From NCBI GenBank assembly GCA_035511075.1, contig DATKFW010000132.1, positions 62,001 to 126,000 of the forward strand: 64,000 nt of DNA, read 5' to 3'. Source of the DNA: DATAUD01 sp035511075 (lineage in GTDB: Bacteria > Verrucomicrobiota > Verrucomicrobiia > Limisphaerales > Palsa-1400). The position numbers were made by a program, and so were the translations under genes. Of this stretch, positions 34,584 through 43,984 are shown in pieces (positions within the stretch are counted from its first letter, which is position 1; every line of letters begins with the position of its first letter). Below the pieces are notes generated by a model. It worked only from the letters and a program-made list of their open reading frames with translations. It made no database searches and had not been told where the DNA came from.

Positions 34584-37352
34584 TTACCTCGGTTCCTCCA
34601 GACCCAGTGGCGGCGCTGCATTACCGCTCCTGGGTCTCTTGCTTCCAATGGTCCAGCCCAAGCTCCCTAGGACCTTGAGGAGGGCGGGCAGAAACGTTAA
34701 TCCTGCGACCATGCAGGTGGCAATTCCAATCGCCATCACCAATCCGAGACTTCTTATCCCTTGATGTTTGCCCAGAGTCAAACTGCCGAATCCGGCCAGC
34801 GCTGTCAACCCGGAGACCAGCACGGCTTTGCCGGTGCTTTTTGAAAGGATGCTCGCGTTATTTTCCTCGGCCACTCGGTTTAGGATATGAATTCCGTTTG
34901 TGACGCCGATGCCAATCACCAACGGGAGTGTCATAATGTTGGCGGGATTGAATGCGATTCCGCTCAGAGCCATCACCCCCAGCGTCCAGGCCGAGCCGAT
35001 GGCTACCGGCAAGAGCGAGAGCACCACGCAAACCAAGGATCGAAAATGGAAAAGAACCATCAGCGCTATGGCGACCAGCGCGTACAGGGCGGCCTGTTGA
35101 TAGCTGTTCTTGAGCAGCGTCGTATATTCGTAAAGCTGCACCGGCGTGCCAGTGACCCGGTCCGCGTCGCCTTTAAGGGCCGTGCGCAATTCGGTGATGA
35201 ACTCGCGCTGGACGTCGTGATTCCAGATATCGTATTTGGGGAAAACCAGCAGCCGGTATTTACCGCTCACGCCCACAAAACGTGTGCGCAGGCTTGGCGG
35301 CAGATCCTGGGGTTTCAGCGCGCCGCTGGTGTCCTGGTCTTTGATGGCATTGAAGGTTTCGCGGATGTCATTAAACAACGCCTCTTGATAACCGCGCAGC
35401 CGTTCCGGTATCGCCGGATCGCCGCTTAATACTTTGACACGAAAATCCATAATGCTGCCACGCAGGGAGCGAAGCTGTTGTGCCAGTGCCTCGCGGTCCT
35501 TTCCCACGGAGTCGGCGGCAAGGGCCAGATAGCCCATCGTGCTGTATAACGTGGTGCATAGGGCGGTGAGATCAACCGGGTTGTCATCGGAAGGATCAAA
35601 ATGGATGTCCGAGATCTCCTTCTTGATGTCGCGGACCATTCTGATTTTGGCGCTCTGGTCCCTGGTGAACAGGTCGAAGATGGCATCGCCCTTGTCATTT
35701 CCATCGACGCTGGAGACGGCGGGCAGATTGCTGACGATTTCCTCGAAGTGTTGCGCCTGGGCCAGGGAATCGGCCTCGATGGCCGCATAAAGGACCGATT
35801 GCCCGGAAAACACCAGCTTGTTCTCAAACTCCACCGACGACAGCCCCTTGCTTTGCATATGCAAAAGATTGTAGTCAAACCGAACCTTGTGAAATTGGGT
35901 GGCTGCGCCAACGCAGAGGGTCAGAGTCAGGCCGATGACCAGGGCCGGTCGCTGGAGCCAGAAGTTCTCGATGCGCGCCCTCCTTTCGGCCGCCGCGCCC
36001 AGCGCGTGATCAATGGCGTTCTGAGTGCCGCGCATGAGCAACACCGGCAGCATCGTCAACATTGGAATCAGGCACAGCGCCAATCCCCCGCCGGAAATGA
36101 TGCCCATCTCCTGGATGCCCTTGAAATCGGTCAATCCCATCGCCAGAAAGGCCGCCGCCGTCGTCAACGCGCCGGTGACAATGCCTTGCCCTGTGAAGAC
36201 CATCGCCTTCTCCATCGCCGCGGTCGGCGGGACCCGCTTGCGCGTTTCTTCCTCGTATCGCGTGATGAAATGAATCGCAAAATCAATGGCCAGACCGATC
36301 AATATCGGCGCAAATGTGATCGTCAATATATTCAAATGTCCAATAACCAGGGTCGTGAATCCCATCGTATAACCCAGCCCAACAATCAGGCAGGCGACCG
36401 CCTTGAGAGGACGCCCCGTTTCCCGGTAAGCGTAGATGAATATCAGCGAACACAGGAGCAGCGACACTACGCTCGCGACCGTCGAATCCCGTTGCGATTG
36501 CTGCATCTCATCGTAATCCAGGACCGGTTCCCCGGTCAGTCCGACATTGAGTCCTGAGACTTCCATATCGGTCTCCTGGATTAACTGGCGCATTCGTTTG
36601 ACCGCCGCCGGCACCAGATCGCTGGTGCGCGCGCGCGCCGTGACCAGATAGATGCGGTTCGAGGCAAAGGTCAGATACATCCGCTCCTGCGCTTCCTGGC
36701 CGCCGCCAAAGAGGGCATCGACTCCGGGGGAGACGGGAACGCCCGGCAGCGAAAGGCTTACGGAGGCCTGTTCGACGATCCGTTGCAGGGCGGGAATCGC
36801 GCTGATGAGGGCGTTGTTCTCGGCGTTTTCTTCGCGTTTGGCGGTGCGAAATTGTCGGTTTATAAGCCCAAAAAACGAATTCAGGTTGGTGGCCCGGGTG
36901 AACTGTTCGATGAACGGCCGGTAAGTCTGCAGGGCCGACTCCATTTCCTTCAAGTCCTCCTCCGGCGCGAACAACAGCGCTTTTTCCCCGAGCGAAGCCA
37001 TGTCGCCCTTGTAATAAATATCGGTGAAGAGATTGGTTTCCGGCTCCAATTTCGCGGCCAGTCGTTCCACGTACTGGCGGCAGAGGTCCATGCTCTGGCT
37101 TTCCACCACGACCGCGAATTCGTCCTCGCCGGGGAACTCCTGCTGATACTTCATGTACACCTGGTGGTACTTCTTGTCAGACCCCACCAGGTTGTCGCGG
37201 CTCATGTCGAATTTCAGGCAGAAGACGGCATAGACAACACAGACAACGAACAGGACTATCTGAGGCAGGACAAACCATGCCGGATAGCGGCAGACCATCC
37301 GGGCAAGGGCTCGGAGCATCCGGGCAAAAAAGGAATCGGCGACCGACGTCAC
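34584..37352 (-). CDS. RND/MMPL superfamily exporter (HpnN-like)
   Basis: 922 residues with two RND halves: a first membrane helix near residue 25-50, a large extracytoplasmic domain, helices around 300-440 (including ILIGLAIDFAIHFITRYEEE), a second domain and helices at about 760-890 (NPANIMTLPLVIGIGVTNGIHILNR). The helix motifs with Asp in the fourth helix of each half and the absence of AcrB features fit the MMPL/HpnN group that transports lipids, including hopanoids. It is the first gene of the operon ending in mlaEFD. HpnN exports hopanoids in some bacteria; whether this one does is an inference from the nearby shc. Confidence 0.87.
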   Translation of the reverse strand: MTSVADSFFARMLRALARMVCRYPAWFVLPQIVLFVVCVVYAVFCLKFDMSRDNLVGSDKKYHQVYMKYQQEFPGEDEFAVVVESQSMDLCRQYVERLAAKLEPETNLFTDIYYKGDMASLGEKALLFAPEEDLKEMESALQTYRPFIEQFTRATNLNSFFGLINRQFRTAKREENAENNALISAIPALQRIVEQASVSLSLPGVPVSPGVDALFGGGQEAQERMYLTFASNRIYLVTARARTSDLVPAAVKRMRQLIQETDMEVSGLNVGLTGEPVLDYDEMQQSQRDSTVASVVSLLLCSLIFIYAYRETGRPLKAVACLIVGLGYTMGFTTLVIGHLNILTITFAPILIGLAIDFAIHFITRYEEETRKRVPPTAAMEKAMVFTGQGIVTGALTTAAAFLAMGLTDFKGIQEMGIISGGGLALCLIPMLTMLPVLLMRGTQNAIDHALGAAAERRARIENFWLQRPALVIGLTLTLCVGAATQFHKVRFDYNLLHMQSKGLSSVEFENKLVFSGQSVLYAAIEADSLAQAQHFEEIVSNLPAVSSVDGNDKGDAIFDLFTRDQSAKIRMVRDIKKEISDIHFDPSDDNPVDLTALCTTLYSTMGYLALAADSVGKDREALAQQLRSLRGSIMDFRVKVLSGDPAIPERLRGYQEALFNDIRETFNAIKDQDTSGALKPQDLPPSLRTRFVGVSGKYRLLVFPKYDIWNHDVQREFITELRTALKGDADRVTGTPVQLYEYTTLLKNSYQQAALYALVAIALMVLFHFRSLVCVVLSLLPVAIGSAWTLGVMALSGIAFNPANIMTLPLVIGIGVTNGIHILNRVAEENNASILSKSTGKAVLVSGLTALAGFGSLTLGKHQGIRSLGLVMAIGIATCMVAGLTFLPALLKVLGSLGWTIGSKRPRSGNAAPPLGLEEPR

Positions 37353-37565
37353 GGCGCCGTCCCTCTCTGAGGAAATTTAAACGTCAGGATAAATGCCATG
37401 ATGGCGTTTGGCAGGAATGTTGCCGTTCCTTCCCGCCTCTGCAAATACAAAGAGAATTTAGATTGGCATTCGGGTTGGGATTGGAAGCCGGCATCCCCCA
37501 GGCCGCATCGAGCTTGTCGCGGTCCCATTGATTGGGTTTTCCGGCGAAATTCGATTTGACGCGAC

Positions 37566-38759
37566 TTAATACCCGCGGTGGTCAAAGCCGCCGCCGCGCC
37601 CGTCGCGGGAGTCGTGCCCGCGGCCCACTTCCACCGCGCGGTCCCGCTGGATGTCCCGCTCATGGGAGATCCGGGAGTCGTGGAACTCGATTCGTGCCAG
37701 GGGCACATCGTGATGAGTGAGGACCCCGATTCTATCGCGGCCAATTCCACCCACGAAAAAATGTCCGCCGACAAATCTATAATTGTTGGCCAGAATGCTT
37801 CCGCGGTACAACGCCCCAACGCGCCAGCCAGGCGCCAGGAACCCGCGGTAGTCATGCGCCCAAAAGTGATCGAAAGGAATGAAAACAAAAAGATCGGGAC
37901 CCAGTCCAAAATCCGTGTCCACCGCGACGCGTCCGTTCCAGATCAAGCCGACGCCGACTTCAAAGCGCGCCCCCGGAGGCAGGGGCGCCCAGCCGCAGTA
38001 TCCGGCGTCTTCGGCGTTGCGCCAGCAGACCCAGCCCGGCCCCCAATGATAGCCCGGCACCCACGCCCAGCCGAAATTCGGGTCGCGCATCCAGCGGCCA
38101 TAATGAAACACATACTCGCCCCAGGGATAGTCCGACTGCCAATACCACCCTTGCTCGGTATAATTCCAATGCCCGCCGCTGAAATAGGGACGCCAATCCG
38201 GCGCAGTCGCTTGCACCGCTGGAATCCAACAAGGACCGTAACCGGGGATGTCAGTCCAATTACCATAGGGCGCAAGTTGAGCCTGGAAATACGGAAGGGT
38301 CACCTCCGATCCCGGCAACGGGGCAGCCGAGGCTTCAGCAACGACCGGTGGCTCCGTTGGCGGTTCGCCCGGAGGATTAACGGATGGCGGGGGGACCGAT
38401 GGCGTCGGTTGCGTCGGAGCGGTATAATCGGCCGTCGAAGCGGGCGACGGGGCCGCGGATTTGGTTTGCAGCAAAGCGGAAATGACCGGCTGCGAGACGC
38501 CCTGGCTATTTAGATACAGTATGTCGTTGGCGCCGAGGTTGTAGCCGGTGCCAGAATTGCGTATGTAGGCCATGATCACGTCATCGGTCATGTGCGCTTT
38601 GGTCAATTTGATGACTTCCTGCAGTCCGGGCGACAGATTGGCTGGCGCTGATTGCGCGTGACCGGCGGCGGCTCCCTGGAAGCAGAGCCAGCCGATCAGC
38701 AGAAAAACCAGCGCAATCAGGATTTTCAATCTCCTGTCTGAAAACTCGTTGTCGTTCAT
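37566..38759 (-). CDS. Secreted PYWP/YXWXP-rich protein (DUF6600-like)
   Basis: 397 residues. An N-terminal hydrophobic segment (about 10-34) is followed by a helical part (about 42-97, LQEVIKLTKAHMTDDVIMAYI) and a Pro-rich linker (100-150). Next come closely spaced Trp/Tyr/Pro/Gly strands: PYGNWTDIPGYGPCWIP, YGRWMRDPNFGWAWVPGYHWGPGWVCW and YCGWAPLPPG. This W-x-P/Y-x-W-x-P layout is that of DUF6600 and related outer-membrane or extracellular proteins of Verrucomicrobia, Planctomycetes and Bacteroidetes. The C-terminus is His/Arg/Asp/Gly-rich. Function is unknown. It does not appear to share an operon with the RND gene, as a 213-base gap separates them. Confidence 0.78.
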   Translation of the reverse strand: MNDNEFSDRRLKILIALVFLLIGWLCFQGAAAGHAQSAPANLSPGLQEVIKLTKAHMTDDVIMAYIRNSGTGYNLGANDILYLNSQGVSQPVISALLQTKSAAPSPASTADYTAPTQPTPSVPPPSVNPPGEPPTEPPVVAEASAAPLPGSEVTLPYFQAQLAPYGNWTDIPGYGPCWIPAVQATAPDWRPYFSGGHWNYTEQGWYWQSDYPWGEYVFHYGRWMRDPNFGWAWVPGYHWGPGWVCWRNAEDAGYCGWAPLPPGARFEVGVGLIWNGRVAVDTDFGLGPDLFVFIPFDHFWAHDYRGFLAPGWRVGALYRGSILANNYRFVGGHFFVGGIGRDRIGVLTHHDVPLARIEFHDSRISHERDIQRDRAVEVGRGHDSRDGRGGGFDHRGY

Positions 38760-38830
38760 AAGTTCCTCTAGTTTGGAAAGATTTTCTCACGTCCGCGTTC
38801 AATATCTTTGCCCATATTGTTCCATACGGT

Positions 38831-39631
38831 TTACAGTTTTGCATCTTGCAAGTTTTCATAGGCCCTTCGCACCTGCTCCGGCCCTCGCGCGGCCTCCAAT
38901 CGTTTGACAATAAAATGGCCCCGCGCCAGTTCCTGGAAATGCGCCAGGAACATCACATTGACGATGCTGCCGCCGGCCGCCCCGATGATCGGGATGGCCT
39001 TGGCAGCCACTTCCTCGGAAACGACCCCGCCGAAGCGGACGGCAATGGCATTGACCAGCCGGGCGATGGCGGGTGCGCCTTCGCGCGCCATCCCTTTTTG
39101 CGCCAGATAGGCGGTGGCTTCGGACATCGCCTGGCTCATAGCCGCGCGAGTGACCCAATAGCCGCTTTCCTGCCCCTTGCCGCCCAACGCAAAAACCTCC
39201 AGGCAGGCCAATCTCGTTTCGATCCGTGACAAATCATGCCCTTCGCTGCGTGCGATGTCGGCGATGGAACGCAGGATGATGGTCGTCGAGACCGGCAATT
39301 CAATGGGCAGGGCCGCCAGCCCGAAAGCGCCGCCAATCCCCCCGGAGGTTCCCGCCAGGACTTTGTGAAAAAACTCGCGCGACGTTCGGCGTTTTGACCG
39401 CCCCAGCGTCGCGACGGCGACCGACAGCGCCTTGAAGAGGGCCGTTTGCGTGGCTTTATTGACAACGTTATTCCAGCCTTTGGGCAGCAAGGCGAATCCC
39501 TTCTCCAGAGGCGAGCCCAGGGTATTGGCAAGGCGGATGCCCAGGGGCGAACTCTCCAGGAGGGATTTGGCAAGTTTCAGATCGCGCGCCTCGGTATTTG
39601 ACAGCGGAGAGATGATCGGCGGCTTGTCCAT
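38831..39631 (-). CDS. EcsC family protein
   Basis: 266 residues from ATG 39631; the frame is open much farther, but that part overlaps the divergent kinase gene. The EcsC-type core shows repeated hydrophobic helices and family segments (GTSGGIGGAFGLAALPIELPVSTTIILRSIADIA, FALGGKGQESGYW, AKAIPIIGAAGGSIVNVMF). EcsC is encoded with an ABC transporter in Bacillus and its biochemical function remains unclear. Here it stands alone, divergent from the hybrid kinase. Helical membrane association is likely. Confidence 0.85.
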   Translation of the reverse strand: MDKPPIISPLSNTEARDLKLAKSLLESSPLGIRLANTLGSPLEKGFALLPKGWNNVVNKATQTALFKALSVAVATLGRSKRRTSREFFHKVLAGTSGGIGGAFGLAALPIELPVSTTIILRSIADIARSEGHDLSRIETRLACLEVFALGGKGQESGYWVTRAAMSQAMSEATAYLAQKGMAREGAPAIARLVNAIAVRFGGVVSEEVAAKAIPIIGAAGGSIVNVMFLAHFQELARGHFIVKRLEAARGPEQVRRAYENLQDAKL

Positions 39632-39756
39632 CAAAACAAAGTTAAAGTCTAATGGCCAAATGCAAAAGTCATTTCCTTTGGAGTTCGGCCTTGAGCCCTT
39701 GGATTTAATTTTTATTTGGTGGCGCTTCGCAAAAGGGGTAAACTTGGCATCGTAAG

Positions 39757-41709
39757 ATGAGGCGTGAAACGGATTTTGTTCTGGAACAAGCCGCGTGGCC
39801 GGCGATGCTCCTGGAGGAGAATGGCAGGATTTGTCGCTCCAATCAGGCCGCCCGCCGCCTCTTCGATCTAAACGGCAATTCCGCCAGGGACACGCTCTCC
39901 TCCATTTGGGATGAGAAAAGCGGCGCGCCACCCGAAAAATTCCTGCGCGAGCAGCCCAATGGAGGCACGGCCAACGTGAAACTTCGCGTCGCGGGAGGCG
40001 CGATGGCGCCATTTGTCGCGCATGTCAATAAAGTCGTCCGGGAAGGGCAGCATTACCTGGTTCTCCAGCTATTGAAGGAATCGGGCGCGGGTTTTCCTGA
40101 ATTGGCCTACGCGCCCGCCACGAAAGAGGCGCCGCGTCGCAAGGAACCACCGCCGCGCGCGCCGGCCGCGCAGCCAGCAGGCGAAGAGGAATTCCTGCTC
40201 CAAAATGCCGACTGGCCCTGTCTGCTGGTTCACACGAAAGGGAAGCTGTTGCGGGCCAACCGGGCGGCGGTTCGCGCCTTCGGTCCGGGAATAGAAAAGG
40301 AGAACGCCAACCTTGCCCTGATATGGTCGCCTCAAAACTGCGATTCCGCGCAAGAATTCCTGAACCGGCCGCCGTCCGCGGAGCTGACGCGGTTAAGGTT
40401 CAATCTCAAGAGCGGAGTGTCGGGGGTTTTTGCCATGAAACTCTGCGCGACTGCGGGGCCCGAGACTTGTTTGCTTCAATTGTTCAGGGAACCTTCGGCG
40501 GAATCCGAAGCCCCGGTTGTCAAAGCCGTCGCCTCGAGGGTTGCGGCGCCCGCGGCCAGCCCCGCGGAATCGACTGGCATGGACGCGGCCTTGGCGCACA
40601 AGCAAAAACTGGATTGCGCGTTGCAACTGACGCGCTCCGTGGCCCTGGATTTCAACAACGCGCTGACCAGCATCCTTGGACACGCTTCGCTTCTTTTGGG
40701 AAAAACCGAGAGCGGCCACGCGTGGCGCAATTCACTGGTGGAAATTGAAAAGTCCGCCGCCAAGGCCGCGGAAATCGCCAACGATCTCGCCGCCTTCAGC
40801 CGTCAGGACAAGGATGCCCGCGTGCACGTCTCCGGCAACCTGAACACGTTGCTGGAGCGCACCGTCGAGGCGTTCCAAAGCACCGTCCAAAAGAACAACA
40901 TTTCGCTGACGCTCCAACTGGAGGGCAAACTCTTTACTGCCAGCTTTGACGAAGCCAAGATGCAACAGGGCATCGCCAAGATCCTTGAAAACGCGATCGA
41001 ATCCATGAAGGGCGCCGGCAAGATCAAGGTCCAGACCCGCAATCTGGAATTGACCGAGCCCATGCAAGACTGCACCGCGAAATTGACGCCGGGCAATTAC
41101 GTCCGCGTGGAGATATCCGATTCCGGCAGCGGGATAGCGCCCGAGGCGATGCCGCGGATTTTTGAACCTTTTTTCACCACCAAAGGCGCGCGGCACCGCG
41201 GGCTTGGGCTGGCGTGGGTTTACGGGATTGTCACCAATCACGGCGGCGCCGTTGCCGTTTCCAGCCAGCCGGCTGCCGGCACGTCGGTGCGCCTGTATCT
41301 GCCGGCCAACCGGGGGATCGTCCGCACTCCCATGGTTTCGCCAACGGATTTGACCGGCACTCAGACGATTCTATTCGTCGATGACGAAGATCTTGTATTG
41401 ACAATGGGGCAGATGGTCTTGTCGTCCTTCGGTTACACCGTATTGACCGCTACCAACGGCAAGGATGCGCTGGAGATTTTGTCCAAATCCAAAAGGAAAA
41501 TCGACCTGGTGATCACCGACCTGGTCATGCCAAACATGAGCGGCCGCGAATTGACGGAGCACATCTTGCGCGCCGCCCCGGAGATGCGGATCGTTTGGTC
41601 CAGCGGTTACGTGCGGTCGTCGGATTCGCAGACGCCGGAACGTTATTTGCAGAAGCCCTTCACGAGCCAGGACCTTTTGCGCAAGGTCAAACAGGTCCTC
41701 TCGGAGTAG
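39757..41709 (+). CDS. Hybrid histidine kinase-like protein with receiver domain, phospho-accepting His replaced
   Basis: 650 residues. Two N-terminal PAS-like domains (about 5-105 and 150-250; both with 'WP-x-LL-x-x-x-G-x-x-x-x-NxAA' starts) precede a HisKA-like helix pair. The H-box reads VALDFNNALTSILGHAS: Leu297 (CTG at 40645-40647) occupies the place of the His in the usual HDFNN motif. The HATPase is intact (N box ILENAIESM, G1 DSGSGI, F box EPFFTTK, G2 GLGLAWV). A receiver domain follows (about 535-650) with phospho-accepting Asp in VITDLVMP. Without the His it cannot autophosphorylate in the normal way; it may regulate partners or be inactive. It is divergent from EcsC and upstream of a LysR gene. 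Confidence 0.88.
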   Translation: MRRETDFVLEQAAWPAMLLEENGRICRSNQAARRLFDLNGNSARDTLSSIWDEKSGAPPEKFLREQPNGGTANVKLRVAGGAMAPFVAHVNKVVREGQHYLVLQLLKESGAGFPELAYAPATKEAPRRKEPPPRAPAAQPAGEEEFLLQNADWPCLLVHTKGKLLRANRAAVRAFGPGIEKENANLALIWSPQNCDSAQEFLNRPPSAELTRLRFNLKSGVSGVFAMKLCATAGPETCLLQLFREPSAESEAPVVKAVASRVAAPAASPAESTGMDAALAHKQKLDCALQLTRSVALDFNNALTSILGHASLLLGKTESGHAWRNSLVEIEKSAAKAAEIANDLAAFSRQDKDARVHVSGNLNTLLERTVEAFQSTVQKNNISLTLQLEGKLFTASFDEAKMQQGIAKILENAIESMKGAGKIKVQTRNLELTEPMQDCTAKLTPGNYVRVEISDSGSGIAPEAMPRIFEPFFTTKGARHRGLGLAWVYGIVTNHGGAVAVSSQPAAGTSVRLYLPANRGIVRTPMVSPTDLTGTQTILFVDDEDLVLTMGQMVLSSFGYTVLTATNGKDALEILSKSKRKIDLVITDLVMPNMSGRELTEHILRAAPEMRIVWSSGYVRSSDSQTPERYLQKPFTSQDLLRKVKQVLSE

Positions 41710-41759
41710 CGGACCATCATTAGTTGACTTTATCATGGATTTGGCGAGACTAAGAAGTA

Positions 41760-42635
41760 ATGCAAATTGAGAGTTTGAAAGTTTTCTGCGACCTGGCGGA
41801 GACCGAGAGCTTTACCAAGGCGGCACAAATCAACGGAATCACCCAGTCCGCCGTAAGCCAGCAGATCAGTTCCCTGGAACGCCAGTTCAAGTCCCTCCTG
41901 ATCGAGCGCAGCAAAAAGAAATTCCGCCTGACACGGGAAGGCCAGGTTCTTTACGAGTACAGCAAGCAGGTCATCCAGACCTATGACTCGCTTCAGAACC
42001 GCTTGCAGGAAATCAAGGACATCATCTCCGGCACCATTCGCGTGGCCACCATTTACAGCATCGGCCTGCACGATTTGCCGCCGTATCTGAAGAAGTTTCT
42101 CAAGGCGTTTCCCACCGTCAACGTCCACGTCGAATATCGGCGCGCCAATCAGGTTTATGAGGACGTGCTGAGCAACGTGGTCGATTTGGGATTGGTCGCC
42201 TATCCGACGCGCGATCCCAAGATCGAACTGGTCCCGTTGCGCAAGGACACCCTGGTGCTCATTTGCCATCCGCAACATGTGCTGGCCAGGTCCAAGTCGA
42301 TCAAGCTTTCCCAATTGGCCGGGCAAAAATTCATCAGCTTTGAGCCGGACATTCCCACCCGCAAAGCCATCGACAAGGTGCTCAAGGACCATGATGTGGA
42401 AGTCCAGACCGTGATGGAATTCGACAACATCGAGACTGTCAAGCGCGCGGTGGAAATCGAAGCCGGCGTCTCGCTCGTCCCGCAGGGCACGATCATCCAG
42501 GAAGTCGCCAAACAAACATTGGCCGAAGTCAGGATCGATGGCGTGGAACTGGTCCGGCCTCTGGCGGCCATTTATAAGAAGACCAAGGTCCTATCCCCGG
42601 CCATGAAACAATTCCTGGCTGTCTTGAAGGGTTGA
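41760..42635 (+). CDS. LysR-family transcription regulator
   Basis: 291 residues with an N-terminal winged helix-turn-helix (LKVFCDLAETESFTKAAQINGITQSAVSQQISSLERQF) and a substrate-binding domain (about 90-290) as in the CysB/CbbR-like branch. It begins 50 bases after the hybrid kinase stop; whether they form one transcript is unclear. The target is not evident: the next gene (M29 peptidase) converges with a gap of eight bases. The effector is unknown. Confidence 0.93.
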   Translation: MQIESLKVFCDLAETESFTKAAQINGITQSAVSQQISSLERQFKSLLIERSKKKFRLTREGQVLYEYSKQVIQTYDSLQNRLQEIKDIISGTIRVATIYSIGLHDLPPYLKKFLKAFPTVNVHVEYRRANQVYEDVLSNVVDLGLVAYPTRDPKIELVPLRKDTLVLICHPQHVLARSKSIKLSQLAGQKFISFEPDIPTRKAIDKVLKDHDVEVQTVMEFDNIETVKRAVEIEAGVSLVPQGTIIQEVAKQTLAEVRIDGVELVRPLAAIYKKTKVLSPAMKQFLAVLKG

Positions 42636-42643
42636 GCGGCCTC

Positions 42644-43753
42644 TTATTTCAGGTTCTTGGGATTGAGCGGGTGCAGGTCTGGCGGCACGAACAGGCCGTC
42701 CTTGCGTATCAATGTCCCGTCGAACCACACCTCGCCTCCCCCCCATTCCGGTCGCTGAATGAGCACCATGTCCCAATGCACCGCCGAACGATTCCCGTTG
42801 TCGGCGTCCTCATAAGCCTGGCCCGGCGTGAAATGCAGCGAGCCGGCGATTTTTTCATCGAATAAGATATCGCACATCGGGTTGAGAATATACGGATTAA
42901 ACCCGAGTGAAAATTCCCCCACGAATCGGGCGCCCGCGTCGGTGTTCAGGATTTCGTTGAGTCGCTTGGTGTTGTTGGCGGTGGCATTGATAATCTTCCC
43001 GTCCTTGAATTCCAGCCGGATGTTCTCGAATTTTGTCCCCGCGTAAAGCGTCGGCGTGTTGTACTGGATGGCGCCCTGCACGGACGTTTTGACGGGGCAG
43101 GAGAAAACCTCTCCGTCGGGAATATTGCGCTTGCCCTCCGCAAGCAGCGCGCCGATGCCTTTGATGCTGAAGCGCAGGTCGGTGCCGGGGCTCTTGATAT
43201 GGACCTGGTCGGCCTTGTTCATGCGCCGCTGCAACGGAATCATTGCGCGCGCCATTTTGGGATAATTCATCGTGCAGACTTGGAAAAAGAAATCTTCGAA
43301 GGCTTCCGTGCTCATGTTGGCGCCCTGGGCCATGCTGGGGCTGGGCCAGCGCAGGACGCACCAGCGGGTCTTGTTGACACGATAATCCAGCACCGGCCGG
43401 ATGGCCTTGGAATAAAGGGCCATCAGGGCGCTGGGCACGTCGGAAGCTTCGCTGGCGTTGTCCGCGCCACGCATGGCGATGTAGGCGTGGACCCGTTTCA
43501 TGCGAAACAACTCCATCTCGCGCACCAGGGCCGCGTGCGCCGGGTTGGTTTGGCGCATGATCTCGCGGGTAATGCGCGTATGGCGTGTTTCCACCAGCGG
43601 AATTGCGCCCACCTTGCGCACCGCGCGGATCAACTGAATGGAGAATTCATCGGGCACGTCGATCATGTCCAGCAGGATGCGCTCATTTTTCTTCAATTCG
43701 ATCGAATACTTGACCAGCAGGGCGGCCAATTTTGCATAGCGTGGATCTGTCAT
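42644..43753 (-). CDS. Aminopeptidase, peptidase family M29
   Basis: 369 residues from ATG 43753 (MTDPRYAKLAALLVKYSIELKKNERIL..., the usual AmpS/AmpT-like start); the open frame extends 40 codons upstream. M29 metal-binding features are present: the Glu in the GEVFSCP region, a second Glu in VGEFSLGFNP, and His/Asp residues in AGSLHFTPGQAYEDADNGNRSAVHWDMV. The enzyme is a metal-dependent, cytoplasmic N-terminal exopeptidase. It is divergent from the ABC ATPase and may serve peptide turnover. Confidence 0.9.
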   Translation of the reverse strand: MTDPRYAKLAALLVKYSIELKKNERILLDMIDVPDEFSIQLIRAVRKVGAIPLVETRHTRITREIMRQTNPAHAALVREMELFRMKRVHAYIAMRGADNASEASDVPSALMALYSKAIRPVLDYRVNKTRWCVLRWPSPSMAQGANMSTEAFEDFFFQVCTMNYPKMARAMIPLQRRMNKADQVHIKSPGTDLRFSIKGIGALLAEGKRNIPDGEVFSCPVKTSVQGAIQYNTPTLYAGTKFENIRLEFKDGKIINATANNTKRLNEILNTDAGARFVGEFSLGFNPYILNPMCDILFDEKIAGSLHFTPGQAYEDADNGNRSAVHWDMVLIQRPEWGGGEVWFDGTLIRKDGLFVPPDLHPLNPKNLK

Positions 43754-43984
43754 ACGGAGTGACCATACCCACACCCGGCCCTCGCCGCCAGCAGGGATTT
43801 TGGAACAACTTTCCGCCATCCCGCGGGCAATGCAGCCGTTCCTGATCCCGCGCCGGAAGGCCTCCTTCCGCATTGACGGGACGCCGGGCCGGGTCTAGTT
43901 CTATCGTTCTGTCTGTCTTACTTATGAAAATCGGTGGCAAGAACGTCCTTATCCGGAGGATTTCCAGGAAGTCGGAGTGAACGC

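Noticed and set aside
37353..37565. Coding-looking stretch (WDRDKLDAAWGMP) on the minus strand just after the PYWP protein stop
   Set aside because: It is not in frame with that gene, has no start codon of its own and is too short to judge; could be a frameshifted tail, but there is no evidence.
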